This document shows, piece after piece, positions 15,716 through 23,977 of a stretch of DNA of 64,000 nt. Below the pieces are notes generated by a model. The model made no database searches. It was not told the DNA's origin and saw only the letters and a list, made by a program, of their open reading frames with translations. The stretch comes from an uncultured Prevotella sp. (GTDB lineage: Bacteria; Bacteroidota; Bacteroidia; Bacteroidales; Bacteroidaceae), in assembly GCA_905233165.1 (NCBI GenBank), contig CAJODL010000001.1, positions 499,927 through 563,926 on the forward strand, in the 5' to 3' direction. Position 1 is the stretch's first letter, and each line of letters begins with the position of its first letter. The position numbers and the translations under genes are program-made.

Positions 15716-17112
15716 TAAAGTCCAAACGCTCCTATGAGGAGTATTGTGAGCAGTATAGGAACAATGTACTTCAGCATGACAACATACATTGTCTTTCGTA
15801 CGAATTTGTAGCCATTCAGACGTATCTCGCCAATAAGCAGGTTTGGCTTTATTATCCATCCAAACAGTATGCAGGTGAGAATAGCCAAGATTGGCATCAT
15901 CAGGTTGTTGGAGACGTAGTCAAAGATGTCAAGAATCTGTGCCACTGCTCCATTAGGCAGTTCGTATTCAAAGTAAAATACGTTATATCCCAGACAAACG
16001 ATGATACTTGAGATGAGTGCTCCTCCCTGCATGATGCAGACAGATTTTGTTCTGCTCCAATGGAAGGCATCCATAACGCTTGATACACAAGCCTCCAGAA
16101 TGCTCACGGCACTTGTTGTGGCAGCAAAGAGTACAAGCAGGAAGAATGCTAATCCTATAAAAGGTCCGAAAGCACCGAGTGATTGGAATATCTTTGGTAG
16201 TGCCACGAAGATAAGTCCAGGGCCAGCACCCATTCCTTCTGTTCCCATGAAGACATAGACAGCAGGGATGACCATCAAACCTGCAAGGAGTGCAATCGTT
16301 GTATCGCATATCTCGATGCGGTCAACAGCCTGTCCCAAGTTGACATCCTTCTTCATATATGAACCATAAGCCACCATTATACCCATAGCAATACTCAGAG
16401 AGTAGAACAGCTGTGCACAGGCATCCATAGTAATCTTTAGGAATCTGGCGACAGTGATGCCCTCAAAGTTTGGAATAAAGTAAACAGCAGCACCTTCAAG
16501 ACCAGTACGGGTTACTCCATTAGCATCTGTATGCTCCATGAAGAGTGAATAGATACAAATAAAGACAACCAGTATCAACAGCAGGGGCATTACTATCTTT
16601 GAGAATTTCTCAATACCCTTTTCTACTCCGCTATACACCACGAAGAAACATGCTGCAGCAAAGAAGAACATATATCCGATTGGGGCCCATTGCTGCGTGA
16701 TGAAACCGCTGAAAAATCCATCTTTAACCGCTTCGTCACCCTCGAAGAGCAAGTACTGCATGCAGTATTTCAGCACCCATCCTCCGATGACGCAATAGTA
16801 AGGGTATATTATCGATGGAATGATAAACGACAGGAAACCAACGAAAGCCCACTTCTTGTTGAAGAACTTATAAGCTGTCAGCGGACCCTGTTGTGAGCGT
16901 CTGCCGATGGCAACTTCTGTGATAAGCAAGGTGAAACCAAAGGTGAGGGCAAGAATGATATATACCATCAGGAATACACCTCCACCATTGCGGGCTGCAA
17001 GATATGGGAAACGCCAGATGTTACCAAGTCCTACAGCACTTCCTGCGGCTGCAAGTACAAATCCCAAGGAGCCGCTAAACGAGTTTCTGCTTTTTTTCTT
17101 GTGTTTTGACAT
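15712..17112 (-). CDS. Sodium:neurotransmitter symporter (NSS/SNF) family transporter
   Basis: Sodium-coupled amino-acid or amine importer of the LeuT fold, 466 aa with about 11-12 hydrophobic segments. The N-terminal signature GSAVGLGNIWRFPYLAARNGGG, of which the GLGNIWRFPYL core is diagnostic, supplies sodium and substrate ligands in TM1; TM6 has AQLFYSLSIAMGIMVAYGSY. The substrate is unknown. A -7 box TAATTTTG lies at 17161-17154. The gene is convergent with the ligase operon and divergent from the acyltransferase gene. Confidence 0.92.
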   Translation of the reverse strand: MSKHKKKSRNSFSGSLGFVLAAAGSAVGLGNIWRFPYLAARNGGGVFLMVYIILALTFGFTLLITEVAIGRRSQQGPLTAYKFFNKKWAFVGFLSFIIPSIIYPYYCVIGGWVLKYCMQYLLFEGDEAVKDGFFSGFITQQWAPIGYMFFFAAACFFVVYSGVEKGIEKFSKIVMPLLLILVVFICIYSLFMEHTDANGVTRTGLEGAAVYFIPNFEGITVARFLKITMDACAQLFYSLSIAMGIMVAYGSYMKKDVNLGQAVDRIEICDTTIALLAGLMVIPAVYVFMGTEGMGAGPGLIFVALPKIFQSLGAFGPFIGLAFFLLVLFAATTSAVSILEACVSSVMDAFHWSRTKSVCIMQGGALISSIIVCLGYNVFYFEYELPNGAVAQILDIFDYVSNNLMMPILAILTCILFGWIIKPNLLIGEIRLNGYKFVRKTMYVVMLKYIVPILLTILLIGAFGLY

Positions 17113-17231
17113 TATTACTATATGTTTTTTAAAGATTTAGTTGTTTTGGGTGGCAAAATTACAAAAAAAATATTCAATATTTCTTTTTTTCCGAAAAAAC
17201 ATTGTATTTTTGCAGAAAATTATCGAGAAAA

Positions 17232-18413
17232 ATGGCATACAATCCAGATTTTGATGAAATCCGCCCCTATAATGAGGAAGAAATGCCTGTTGTCTTCAAA
17301 GAACTTCTTGCAGACAGACAGTTTAATCTCCTTATGAAGGGCTTCACTCCTTGGTTGCCTAAAGGTGTGCGGAATTTCCTTTTTCGTCTGCTTTTTAGTG
17401 GTGTAAAGACGGCACAGGACTTCCAGATACGTTTTATGAAGCCTGTTGTGAAACTATGTATAGCACGTTGCACCAAGGGCACTACCTTCTCTTACCCCAA
17501 GGATATGGTGAAGCAAAAGCGCTATCTCTTTGTGTCCAACCATCGTGATATAGTTCTCGATTCAGCATTCCTTGATTTGATGCTCTATAATAATGGTTTT
17601 GAGCGTACCTGCGAGATAGGTATTGGTGACAATCTCCTTATTTATCCTTGGATAAAGAAGCTGGTTCGTATGAACAAATGCTTTACTGTCCGTCGAGGTC
17701 TTACTGCCCATGAGATGATGCGTTCTTCACACCTTATGAGTGAGTATATGCACTATGCCATAAATGAAAAAGGTGAGAATATATGGATAGCACAGCGAGA
17801 GGGTAGGGCAAAAGACTCTGATGACCGAACTCAGGATAGCGTCCTGAAGATGTTCGCTATGGGAGTAGAAGAGGGCACTCCTTTGACAGATGCCCTGAAA
17901 GACCTGCATATCGCACCTCTCACCATCAGCTACGAATATGACCCATGCGATTACCTGAAAGCAGAGGAATTTCAGTTCAAGCGTGATGTTCCTGGATGGA
18001 AGAAAAGCAAGCAAGATGACCTTGATAATATGAAGACAGGCATCATGGGATTCAAGGGTAGGGTACACTATGAATTGTCTCCATGCATTGACGAATGGCT
18101 CGATGAAATGGGTAAAAAAGACATTCCTCGCAAAGAAATGTTCCATGAAATCGCCCAGCATATTGATGCCGAGATACACTCTCGATACCGCCTTTATCCA
18201 TGCAACTGGATAGCAAAGGATGAGCTCGATGGTACCAACAACAGCGATAAATACACATCAGCTGACAAGCAAACCTTTGAGAAATACCTGAACAAACAGA
18301 TAGCAAAAGTAAAAGTTCCAAATCCCGATTATGATTTCTTGCGTGAGAAGATACTTACCATGTACGCTAATCCTTGTCGTAACTGGCTTGCTGCTACAGG
18401 CATGCAAAAGTGA
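17232..18413 (+). CDS. 1-acylglycerol-3-phosphate acyltransferase-like protein
   Basis: Predicted membrane-associated phospholipid acyltransferase, 394 aa. The motif SNHRDIVLDSAF near residue 107 corresponds to the catalytic HX4D block but has five residues between His and the last Asp (the HRD pair could serve instead), and WIAQREGRAKD stands in for the usual FPEGTRS. ATG 17232 is chosen because the -7 box TATTTTTG lies at 17205-17212. Its last 83 bases are overprinted in another frame by the lipoprotein gene starting at 18331. Confidence 0.78.
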   Translation: MAYNPDFDEIRPYNEEEMPVVFKELLADRQFNLLMKGFTPWLPKGVRNFLFRLLFSGVKTAQDFQIRFMKPVVKLCIARCTKGTTFSYPKDMVKQKRYLFVSNHRDIVLDSAFLDLMLYNNGFERTCEIGIGDNLLIYPWIKKLVRMNKCFTVRRGLTAHEMMRSSHLMSEYMHYAINEKGENIWIAQREGRAKDSDDRTQDSVLKMFAMGVEEGTPLTDALKDLHIAPLTISYEYDPCDYLKAEEFQFKRDVPGWKKSKQDDLDNMKTGIMGFKGRVHYELSPCIDEWLDEMGKKDIPRKEMFHEIAQHIDAEIHSRYRLYPCNWIAKDELDGTNNSDKYTSADKQTFEKYLNKQIAKVKVPNPDYDFLREKILTMYANPCRNWLAATGMQK

Positions 18414-18804
18414 GCCCTACGATACAGGTGATGGAAACCTGTCATATATGAAGGCCGAGATGTGCGACATCTATGCCAGCAACAGCTATGTCACAAAGAT
18501 AGTGACAGACGCAGATGTGGAACTTCCCTTCACTCAGGGACTGCGATTAAATGTTGTTAGTGCTGCAGATACTATAGTAAGATGCATGCTATATTATAAT
18601 GAGATTCCCACAGAACCTATTTCCATACAGTCGTCTGTAGAGGTGAAGGTAATAGACGCAGCAGACACCCTAAAGTTCAACAGAGACTATATCCTTAGCC
18701 GTTGGGAATCGCGAAACAAGAAATACATAAACTTCCAGATAGAGGAAAAACAAGGCGTTGACTCCCTCTATTCCGAGAAGAAATACTATTCTGTAGTAAA
18801 GTAA
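18331..18804 (+). CDS. NigD-like lipoprotein overlapping the acyltransferase gene
   Basis: Small predicted lipoprotein of 157 aa, function unknown. The N-terminus has a classical lipoprotein signal: basic RRY, hydrophobic LILVVTGLLL and lipobox LLQAC with Cys25 as lipidation site. The whole signal peptide is encoded in the region where the acyltransferase is still being read in another frame (83-bp overlap). The mature part (CDIYASNSYVTKIVTD, QGLRLNVVSAADTIVRCMLYYN) resembles the beta-rich NigD-like family of Bacteroidales. A later start at the internal Met (18448) would lose the signal sequence. Confidence 0.72.
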   Translation: MISCVRRYLPCTLILVVTGLLLQACKSEPYDTGDGNLSYMKAEMCDIYASNSYVTKIVTDADVELPFTQGLRLNVVSAADTIVRCMLYYNEIPTEPISIQSSVEVKVIDAADTLKFNRDYILSRWESRNKKYINFQIEEKQGVDSLYSEKKYYSVVK

Positions 18805-18806
18805 AT

Positions 18807-18900
18807 TGTTTACTGTTTACTGTTTACCGTTTACCGTTTACCGTTACACTAAACTCTACACTTTCAACTGCCTTTAAACTATAAACTCTAAACTATAAAC
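18807..18900. repeat. Two period-7 arrays between the lipoprotein and permease genes
   Basis: First array at 18807-18848: TGTTTAC x3, CGTTTAC x2, then CGTTACA. Second array at 18873-18900: TTTAAAC, TATAAAC, TCTAAAC, TATAAAC. About 24 bp of looser, related sequence separates them. They fill most of the 104-bp gap. Confidence 0.85.
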
Positions 18901-18908
18901 TAAAGAAA

Positions 18909-20216
18909 ATGTTACAGAAACTTTTTGGATTCGATCCGTCAACAATGACGATGCGTAAGGAAGTAATCGGTGGTATCACCACATTCCTTACTATGGCCTA
19001 CATTCTCGCAGTAAACCCAACAATTCTCTCTGCCGCAGGCATGGATGCAGGTGCCATATTCACTACCACCTGCATATCTGCAGTTATTGCCACATTGGTA
19101 ATGGCTATCTATGCCAAGCTGCCATTCGCTTTGGCTCCAGGTATGGGCCTGAATGCTTTCTTTGCGTTTACTGTTGTGCTCACTATGGGATATACCTGGC
19201 AGTTTGCGTTGACAGCAGTGCTGATAGAAGGTATCATCTTCATTCTCCTCACCATTACTGGTATGCGAAAGTATATTGTCAACGCCATTCCTCTTGTGCT
19301 ACGACGTGCCATCAGTCCTGGTATCGGATTGTTTATAGCCTTTGTAGGTCTCAAGAGTGCAGGTATTGTAACCTCGTCAGAATCTACCTTTATCACTCTC
19401 GGCAATATGCATGAAGCAGGTGTACTGCTGAGTATATTTGGTATTTTGTTGACATCAGCCCTGCTGGTCAGAAAAGTTACAGGAGCCCTGCTCATAGGTA
19501 TTCTCGTCACTACCGCTATTGGCATACCTCTTGGCATCACAAACTTTACAGGCATCATTTCTGCACCTCCATCAATAGAGCCAATCTTCTGGAAGTTTGA
19601 GTTCCATAACGTCTTTACTGTGGATATGATAATTGTTGTGCTCACTTTCCTGTTCATCGATATGTTCGATACCATCGGCACTCTTATAGGTGTATCAAAT
19701 CGTGCAGGTATGGTAGATGAGAATGATAATGTGAAGAATATCAATCAAGCCTTCATGGCCGATGCCATTGGTACTACAGTGGGCTCTATGCTCGGAACCT
19801 CAACAGTTACTGTCTATGTAGAGAGCGCCTCAGGCGTTAATGTAGGTGGTCGTTCTGGTCTTACGAGCCTTATAACAGCCCTCTGTTTTGCAGCAGCCCT
19901 GCTCTTTGCACCATTGTTCCTTGCTATTCCGGCACAAGCAACAGCTTCAGCTTTGATACTCGTAGGTGTAATGATGATGTACGAAGTGCGTAAGGTCGAT
20001 TTCTCCGACTATGTAACTGGCATCCCATGTTTTGTCTGCATCGTTTTGATGCCACTGACCTACAGCATCTCCGACGGCATCCTCATGGGAGTCATCTCCT
20101 ATGTGCTCATCCACCTCTGCTCAGGAAGATTAAAAGACAAAGACGAACGCAACAACATGAACTGGGCCACCATCCTGCTGGCAGCCCTCTTCATCTGTAA
20201 GTACGCCTTTCTGTAA
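18909..20216 (+). CDS. NCS2/AzgA-family purine permease
   Basis: Inner-membrane nucleobase uptake protein, probably proton-coupled and specific for adenine, guanine or hypoxanthine; 435 aa with about 12-14 helices. Family features are EVIGGITTFLTMAYIL near the start, ALAPGMGLNAFF in TM3, and the TM8-TM10 block DMFDTIGTLIGVSNRAG with SMLGTSTVTVYVESASGV. These match AzgA/PbuG rather than uracil or xanthine permeases. No promoter boxes were found in the repeat-filled upstream gap. Confidence 0.92.
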   Translation: MLQKLFGFDPSTMTMRKEVIGGITTFLTMAYILAVNPTILSAAGMDAGAIFTTTCISAVIATLVMAIYAKLPFALAPGMGLNAFFAFTVVLTMGYTWQFALTAVLIEGIIFILLTITGMRKYIVNAIPLVLRRAISPGIGLFIAFVGLKSAGIVTSSESTFITLGNMHEAGVLLSIFGILLTSALLVRKVTGALLIGILVTTAIGIPLGITNFTGIISAPPSIEPIFWKFEFHNVFTVDMIIVVLTFLFIDMFDTIGTLIGVSNRAGMVDENDNVKNINQAFMADAIGTTVGSMLGTSTVTVYVESASGVNVGGRSGLTSLITALCFAAALLFAPLFLAIPAQATASALILVGVMMMYEVRKVDFSDYVTGIPCFVCIVLMPLTYSISDGILMGVISYVLIHLCSGRLKDKDERNNMNWATILLAALFICKYAFL

Positions 20217-20288
20217 GGTTAAAAGTCCAAAGTACAAATACAGGGTCAAGGGTTTAAGTTCTTCGCTCTTGCCCCTTAGTTCCATAGA

Positions 20289-20316
20289 AATCAAAGGACC
20301 AACCTTTGATTCTTTA
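20289..20316. terminator. Probable intergenic terminator
   Basis: Perfect 9-bp stem AATCAAAGG (20289-20297) and CCTTTGATT (20303-20311) with loop ACCAA, followed by CTTTA. It lies between the convergent permease and GltD-like genes. Confidence 0.6.
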
Positions 20317-20328
20317 TCTCAAAAGTTA

Positions 20329-21702
20329 TTACTCGTTTATAATCTTTAGGAGTTTTACAGCATCGACATATTGTGCTATGCCCTGAGCAACACGTTTTGC
20401 ATCCTGCATGGCATGAACGACAGTTGCCTGTCTTCCTACCACATCGCCACCTGCAAAGACCCCCTTCTTGGTAGTCATGCCATAAGGCACATCACGAGTA
20501 AGGAGGAAATTGTGGTCATCATTCTCCAAACCCGACGTTGAACGGACAATCCTTGTGGCAGGTATCGCTCCGATAGCAAAGATGATATTATTGGCAGGCA
20601 ACACCTGGCGAACAGGTTCTTTGTCCGGTTCTTTCGTCTCAAGGACTATCTCTGTGATATCCAACTTGTCATCAACATGTATTTCGGATATGCTGCTCCA
20701 CCATCTGAACTGCACCCCTTCTTTGACTGCATCGTCATATTCAGCTCGCAGAGCCGACATAGTATCTATGCCCTTGTGATATATAATATCCACAGCAGAG
20801 CACCCTATTCTCAGTGCTGTTCGGGAAGCATCCATAGCAGTGTTTCCACAACCTATGACAAACACTCTTGCACCCTCGTCAACAGGCAGTTCGTTACGAT
20901 CCATGAATCCTTCGGAAATAAGCTCTACGCGCCTCAGGAAATGAGTTGCAAGACGAATACGCTTCAGGTCACTACACTTTACTGCACCCTCGCCCTCAGA
21001 GATGCAACGACCATTTTGCCAGATAGGTATTTCAAGAGACTTTGGCTTGCTGAGTCCTGTTCCGATGAATATGGCATCAAAACCCTGTTCAAAGAGGCTT
21101 TCAACAGTGATATTCTCACCAACATGAGTATTGCGATGAATCAACACACCCATTTTTTCGATATAACGTATCTCACGAGCCACGACCTCTTTAGGCAGAC
21201 GATATTCAGGAATGCCATAACGTAAAACGCCACCACATTGTGCTTCCATCTCAAATATCTCCACAGCAAATCCCATGCGAGACAGGTCGCCAGCCACAGT
21301 AATTCCTGATGGTCCTGCTCCGATAACAGCCACCTTTCCACGAGTCTTTTCTGTAATATCCTCATGTGTCAATTCATTGTCCGAATCAAAATCGGCAACA
21401 AAGCGCTCCAACTTACCGATGTTAACAGGAGTATCTTTCTTACCCAATACACAATTACCCTCACACTGCCTCTCATGAGCACACACCCTACCACACACAG
21501 CAGGCAGATTGCTCTTGGCCCGAATGATGCTGATGGCATTACCAAGATTACCCTTCTTCAGTTCATGAATCCAGTCAGGAATATCATTACTGATAGGACA
21601 CCCTTTCTTGCATTGTGGAACCTTGCAATGCAGGCAACGCTGTGCTTCCTTGATAGCCTCCGCCATCGTGTAACTTTCGTTTATCTCTTCTTTGAACTTC
21701 AT
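20329..21702 (-). CDS. gltD: Glutamate synthase small-subunit-like NAD(P)H oxidoreductase
   Basis: FAD and iron-sulfur protein of the GltD family (457 aa) that passes electrons from NADPH to a partner such as the glutamate synthase large subunit. The N-terminal cysteine region has CLHCKVPQCKKGCPISNDIP and CGRVCAHERQCEGNC (two 4Fe-4S clusters). The FAD site is AVIGAGPSGI, the NADPH site is VIGCGNTAMD, and the C-terminal FAD motif is GVFAGGDVV. No gltB is adjacent, so the partner could be a distant GltB or another oxidoreductase. ATG 21702 is chosen because the promoter lies at 21731-21761. Confidence 0.85.
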   Translation of the reverse strand: MKFKEEINESYTMAEAIKEAQRCLHCKVPQCKKGCPISNDIPDWIHELKKGNLGNAISIIRAKSNLPAVCGRVCAHERQCEGNCVLGKKDTPVNIGKLERFVADFDSDNELTHEDITEKTRGKVAVIGAGPSGITVAGDLSRMGFAVEIFEMEAQCGGVLRYGIPEYRLPKEVVAREIRYIEKMGVLIHRNTHVGENITVESLFEQGFDAIFIGTGLSKPKSLEIPIWQNGRCISEGEGAVKCSDLKRIRLATHFLRRVELISEGFMDRNELPVDEGARVFVIGCGNTAMDASRTALRIGCSAVDIIYHKGIDTMSALRAEYDDAVKEGVQFRWWSSISEIHVDDKLDITEIVLETKEPDKEPVRQVLPANNIIFAIGAIPATRIVRSTSGLENDDHNFLLTRDVPYGMTTKKGVFAGGDVVGRQATVVHAMQDAKRVAQGIAQYVDAVKLLKIINE

Positions 21703-21730
21703 ATCCTTTGGTAAAATATTATCCGGGTAC

Positions 21731-21761
21731 AAAGGTACGATTAAGTTATGAATAATGCAAT
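21731..21761 (-). promoter_or_regulatory. Promoter for the gltD-like gene
   Basis: Minus-strand TTG-like -33 box about 20 bp upstream of TACCTTTG at 21738-21731, almost identical to the ddl promoter because both lie in copies of the same 80-bp element. Confidence 0.65.
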
Positions 21762-21811
21762 AAAATAAGGAATAATTTTTATTTTATGGTATTATTGTGA
21801 CGTAGTACCTT
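21732..21811. repeat. 80-bp duplicated promoter-bearing element, copy 2
   Basis: Aligns without gaps to 10811-10890 (69 of 80 identical). The first 29 bases are identical, and most differences fall in the central T-rich part. Terminal AAGGTAC and GTACCTT are preserved, and its promoter points into the gltD-like gene. Confidence 0.8.
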
Positions 21812-21845
21812 GGACAAAGTCTGTTGTCCAACCCTACCCAGCTTC

Positions 21846-21927
21846 TAGGCTCCTCCGTGGAGCAGCTTAGAAGGAGCCTAAGAGCAGCTTAGGAGGAGCC
21901 TGCAAGGAGGCTAGGAGGAGCCTACAG
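21846..21927. repeat. Three 22-bp tandem repeats plus an inverted arm
   Basis: Units at 21862-21883, 21884-21905 and 21906-21927 share the core AGGAGCCT. Unit 1 contains the small dyad CTTAG...CTAAG. TAGGCTCCTCC at 21846-21856 is the exact reverse complement of GGAGGAGCCTA at 21914-21924, so the block could form a large GC-rich stem. It lies between the gltD promoter element and the accessory island. Confidence 0.8.
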
Positions 21928-22342
21928 CATTTTTAAGGGCAAGAAATGTGGAAATAAAGGGATTAAAGAACCGACCCTTGATTCCTTGTCATCACTGGTC
22001 GCTTTGGGTGCATTCTTAGCCCTTGGCCCTCATCCTTCATCCCTCAGACATCATCCCTATCACCTATCCCTGATGGCACTATTCATGTTTTGAAAATTTT
22101 TGGTATTTTCGGAGTTTTTTGCGAAAAACATTTGCGTAAAACAAATAAAAGTGTCAGTCACCTGCCCATGTGGCACTGGGGAAATTACAACGTAAAACAG
22201 TGCTTGAAAAATGTGGTTCATTAGCCCATCTTTCACATCAATTGACTTAATAAACTCTAAAAAAACAAGCAAATATTATTCTGATTGAAGAATTTTCACT
22301 AATTTTACGCCCGAACCAAACATTTTACATGCATCGCAAGAC
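21928..22342. other. Intergenic stretch with no recognised gene
   Basis: AT-rich, no convincing coding frame. It contains one copy of a 29-bp dispersed repeat (21990-22018). The rest shows no promoter pair or terminator that I could support. Confidence 0.5.
21990..22018 (+). repeat. 29-bp dispersed repeat, copy 1
   Basis: Matches the reverse complement of 47968-47996 at 28 of 29 positions. The core is CACTGGTCGCTTTG followed by GTGCATTCTTA. A weaker relative of the GAATGCACGCAA end forms the hairpin at 59143-59176. Confidence 0.7.
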
Positions 22343-22536
22343 ATAAATTGCCTAAGAGTAATGCTTGTAGAACAAAAGAATACTGGTAAATGCATACCTA
22401 AAGAACTTGGCGTAAGTCCATCTATTATCTCAAGTGGTATAGTTGGTGTTGCCATGGTAGTAAGCCACGCGAGGTATTAATTATGGATGACATGAATCTT
22501 GAAAACCTGCTATCACAGTTAATCTTTTCGTTTTGA
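22343..22536 (+). pseudogene. Degenerate XRE-type helix-turn-helix regulator
   Basis: The frame around ATG 22361 reads INCLRVMLVEQKNTGKCIPK then ELGVSPSIIS, which resembles the first helices of small XRE regulators (LRVVLAEQ..TGKWLAEQLGVSPSTVSKW). It then ends at a premature stop. Inserting one base near 22433 restores SKW and a frame open to a stop at 22534-22536. I read it as a frameshifted remnant; the C-terminal half is poorly conserved. Confidence 0.42.
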
Positions 22537-22553
22537 ATATAAAATTGAGATTT

Positions 22554-22994
22554 ATGATTTTTGAAGAAGTAATCAACACGCGAAATTGGGGTATACTAAA
22601 GATAATAGCGTTCCCTCTAAAAATTAAGATAAAGGAACGTTTTGACAGTGATATTTATTCCATAGCAACACATATTCAAAGATATGATGAAACAAGTCCT
22701 AAAGGACTTCCTATCACTGAAGAGTTTTTAAATGTAACAAGATCTACTAAATCCTCTGTCAATATAGAACGAGCTTTTGACTATATCATGGACGCTAAAT
22801 ACTTGGAATATGATGTCTATAAACTCTCCGAAATCAAATTATCATTCCGATTGTATTTTGATTCTAATATCATTCGATTTCCTTATTTGAACAATGTATA
22901 TGTTTTCAGTATTCAAACTACAGAGGGAGAAATAGAAGAAATAGCAGATAATATAATAAATATGTTGAACTTTATAGAACAAGAAAAAATATGA
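22554..22994 (+). CDS. Hypothetical protein, 146 aa
   Basis: No family recognised. A soluble, charged protein without signal peptide or membrane segment; AT-rich codons like its island neighbours. ATG 22554 is preferred over the upstream TTG at 22533. Its last 4 bases overlap the start of the lipoprotein gene (ATGA), so the two are translationally coupled and probably act together. Confidence 0.7.
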   Translation: MIFEEVINTRNWGILKIIAFPLKIKIKERFDSDIYSIATHIQRYDETSPKGLPITEEFLNVTRSTKSSVNIERAFDYIMDAKYLEYDVYKLSEIKLSFRLYFDSNIIRFPYLNNVYVFSIQTTEGEIEEIADNIINMLNFIEQEKI

Positions 22995-23869
22995 TTACGA
23001 AAAAAGCATTGTTATTTATTACTCTTGTAGCTGTTTGTTTCTCATGTAATTACAGAGGATCAAGCAGATTAGGTAGAAGTAATCAAACTATAGAAGATTC
23101 TATTAAGCAGTTAGGCATTGTTAGACAACAGGACTCAATAGAAAGAGAACAGATATTTACCGCATTAGGTGACACCGTATTTGGAAGGGTTTGCTATGGA
23201 ATGAACCAAGAACAAGCACATTTGGCTATTAGTAAATTTGAGCAATTTTTAGAAGATACAAAAAAGCAGGGTTTTAAATTTGGCGGATATATCTTTCAAC
23301 CGATGGACAATTTCGTTGATATTGAAAATTTGCGAAAAGACTATATTAAGTCTTACCCATATGGTTATACTCCAGGATGTGAACCGTTTATGCGTTATAT
23401 GCAAGAATTTAAATATAATAGCAGAATAAAGTTTTACAAAGGTGGATTATATTCAATAAGTTGGAATTCCTTTTATGAGTATGGAGAAAATGGAGAAGTA
23501 ATATTCGACAGGGTTAACCATTTAATCAAACTTTTTGAAAAGAAATACGGGAAATGCACAGAAAAGGACTTGGAATTATGTGATAACTTTGGAAGGAGAA
23601 TAAATGGGCAAAAAGTAACTGTCATTGGACGGCTTGCATATTGGGAGGCAAATAACAAAACAATTGGAATATATTTGAAAGAAATAGAAATGGGGGAAAG
23701 AGTTTTTGACAAAGATTCGCCTTTCAAATACACGATTACCATTCAGTTTCAGGACATAATTAAAAGCGCCAACGCTAATAATTTTATTGATGAAGTTATG
23801 AAGGCAGATAAAGCTATTGAAAGAGATAAATTTCAAAATGATAGTGCAAAATCAGCTAGTGCACTATAA
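22991..23869 (+). CDS. Hypothetical lipoprotein, 292 aa
   Basis: Predicted lipoprotein: N-terminal KK, hydrophobic ALLFITLVAVCF, and Cys19 in FSCN as likely lipidation site. The mature part has no domain I recognise; it contains repeated aromatic segments (YPYGYTPGCEPFMRYMQ) and a charged C-terminus. Coupled to the preceding gene by a 4-bp overlap. AT-rich codon use marks it as part of the accessory island. Confidence 0.72.
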   Translation: MITKKALLFITLVAVCFSCNYRGSSRLGRSNQTIEDSIKQLGIVRQQDSIEREQIFTALGDTVFGRVCYGMNQEQAHLAISKFEQFLEDTKKQGFKFGGYIFQPMDNFVDIENLRKDYIKSYPYGYTPGCEPFMRYMQEFKYNSRIKFYKGGLYSISWNSFYEYGENGEVIFDRVNHLIKLFEKKYGKCTEKDLELCDNFGRRINGQKVTVIGRLAYWEANNKTIGIYLKEIEMGERVFDKDSPFKYTITIQFQDIIKSANANNFIDEVMKADKAIERDKFQNDSAKSASAL

Positions 23870-23977
23870 TATGTTTCTGGTTAATCTGTCCAAATTTTGA
23901 ATGCAATGTATTTTACTACAGACATTTGAAACCCAGAAAAGGTTCCAGCAAAAGGTCGCAGTATAAAATTGAGTAAT

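Noticed and set aside
18807..18900. CRISPR or degenerate direct-repeat spacer array
   Set aside because: Continuous period-7 repeats without spacers.
20677..21225. Plus-strand open frame of 182 codons opposite the gltD-like gene
   Set aside because: Antisense shadow of a gene with clear cofactor motifs; no promoter or ribosome site in front.
21928..22342. tRNA or small-RNA gene in the island-edge gap
   Set aside because: No cloverleaf, T-loop or acceptor pairing could be drawn.
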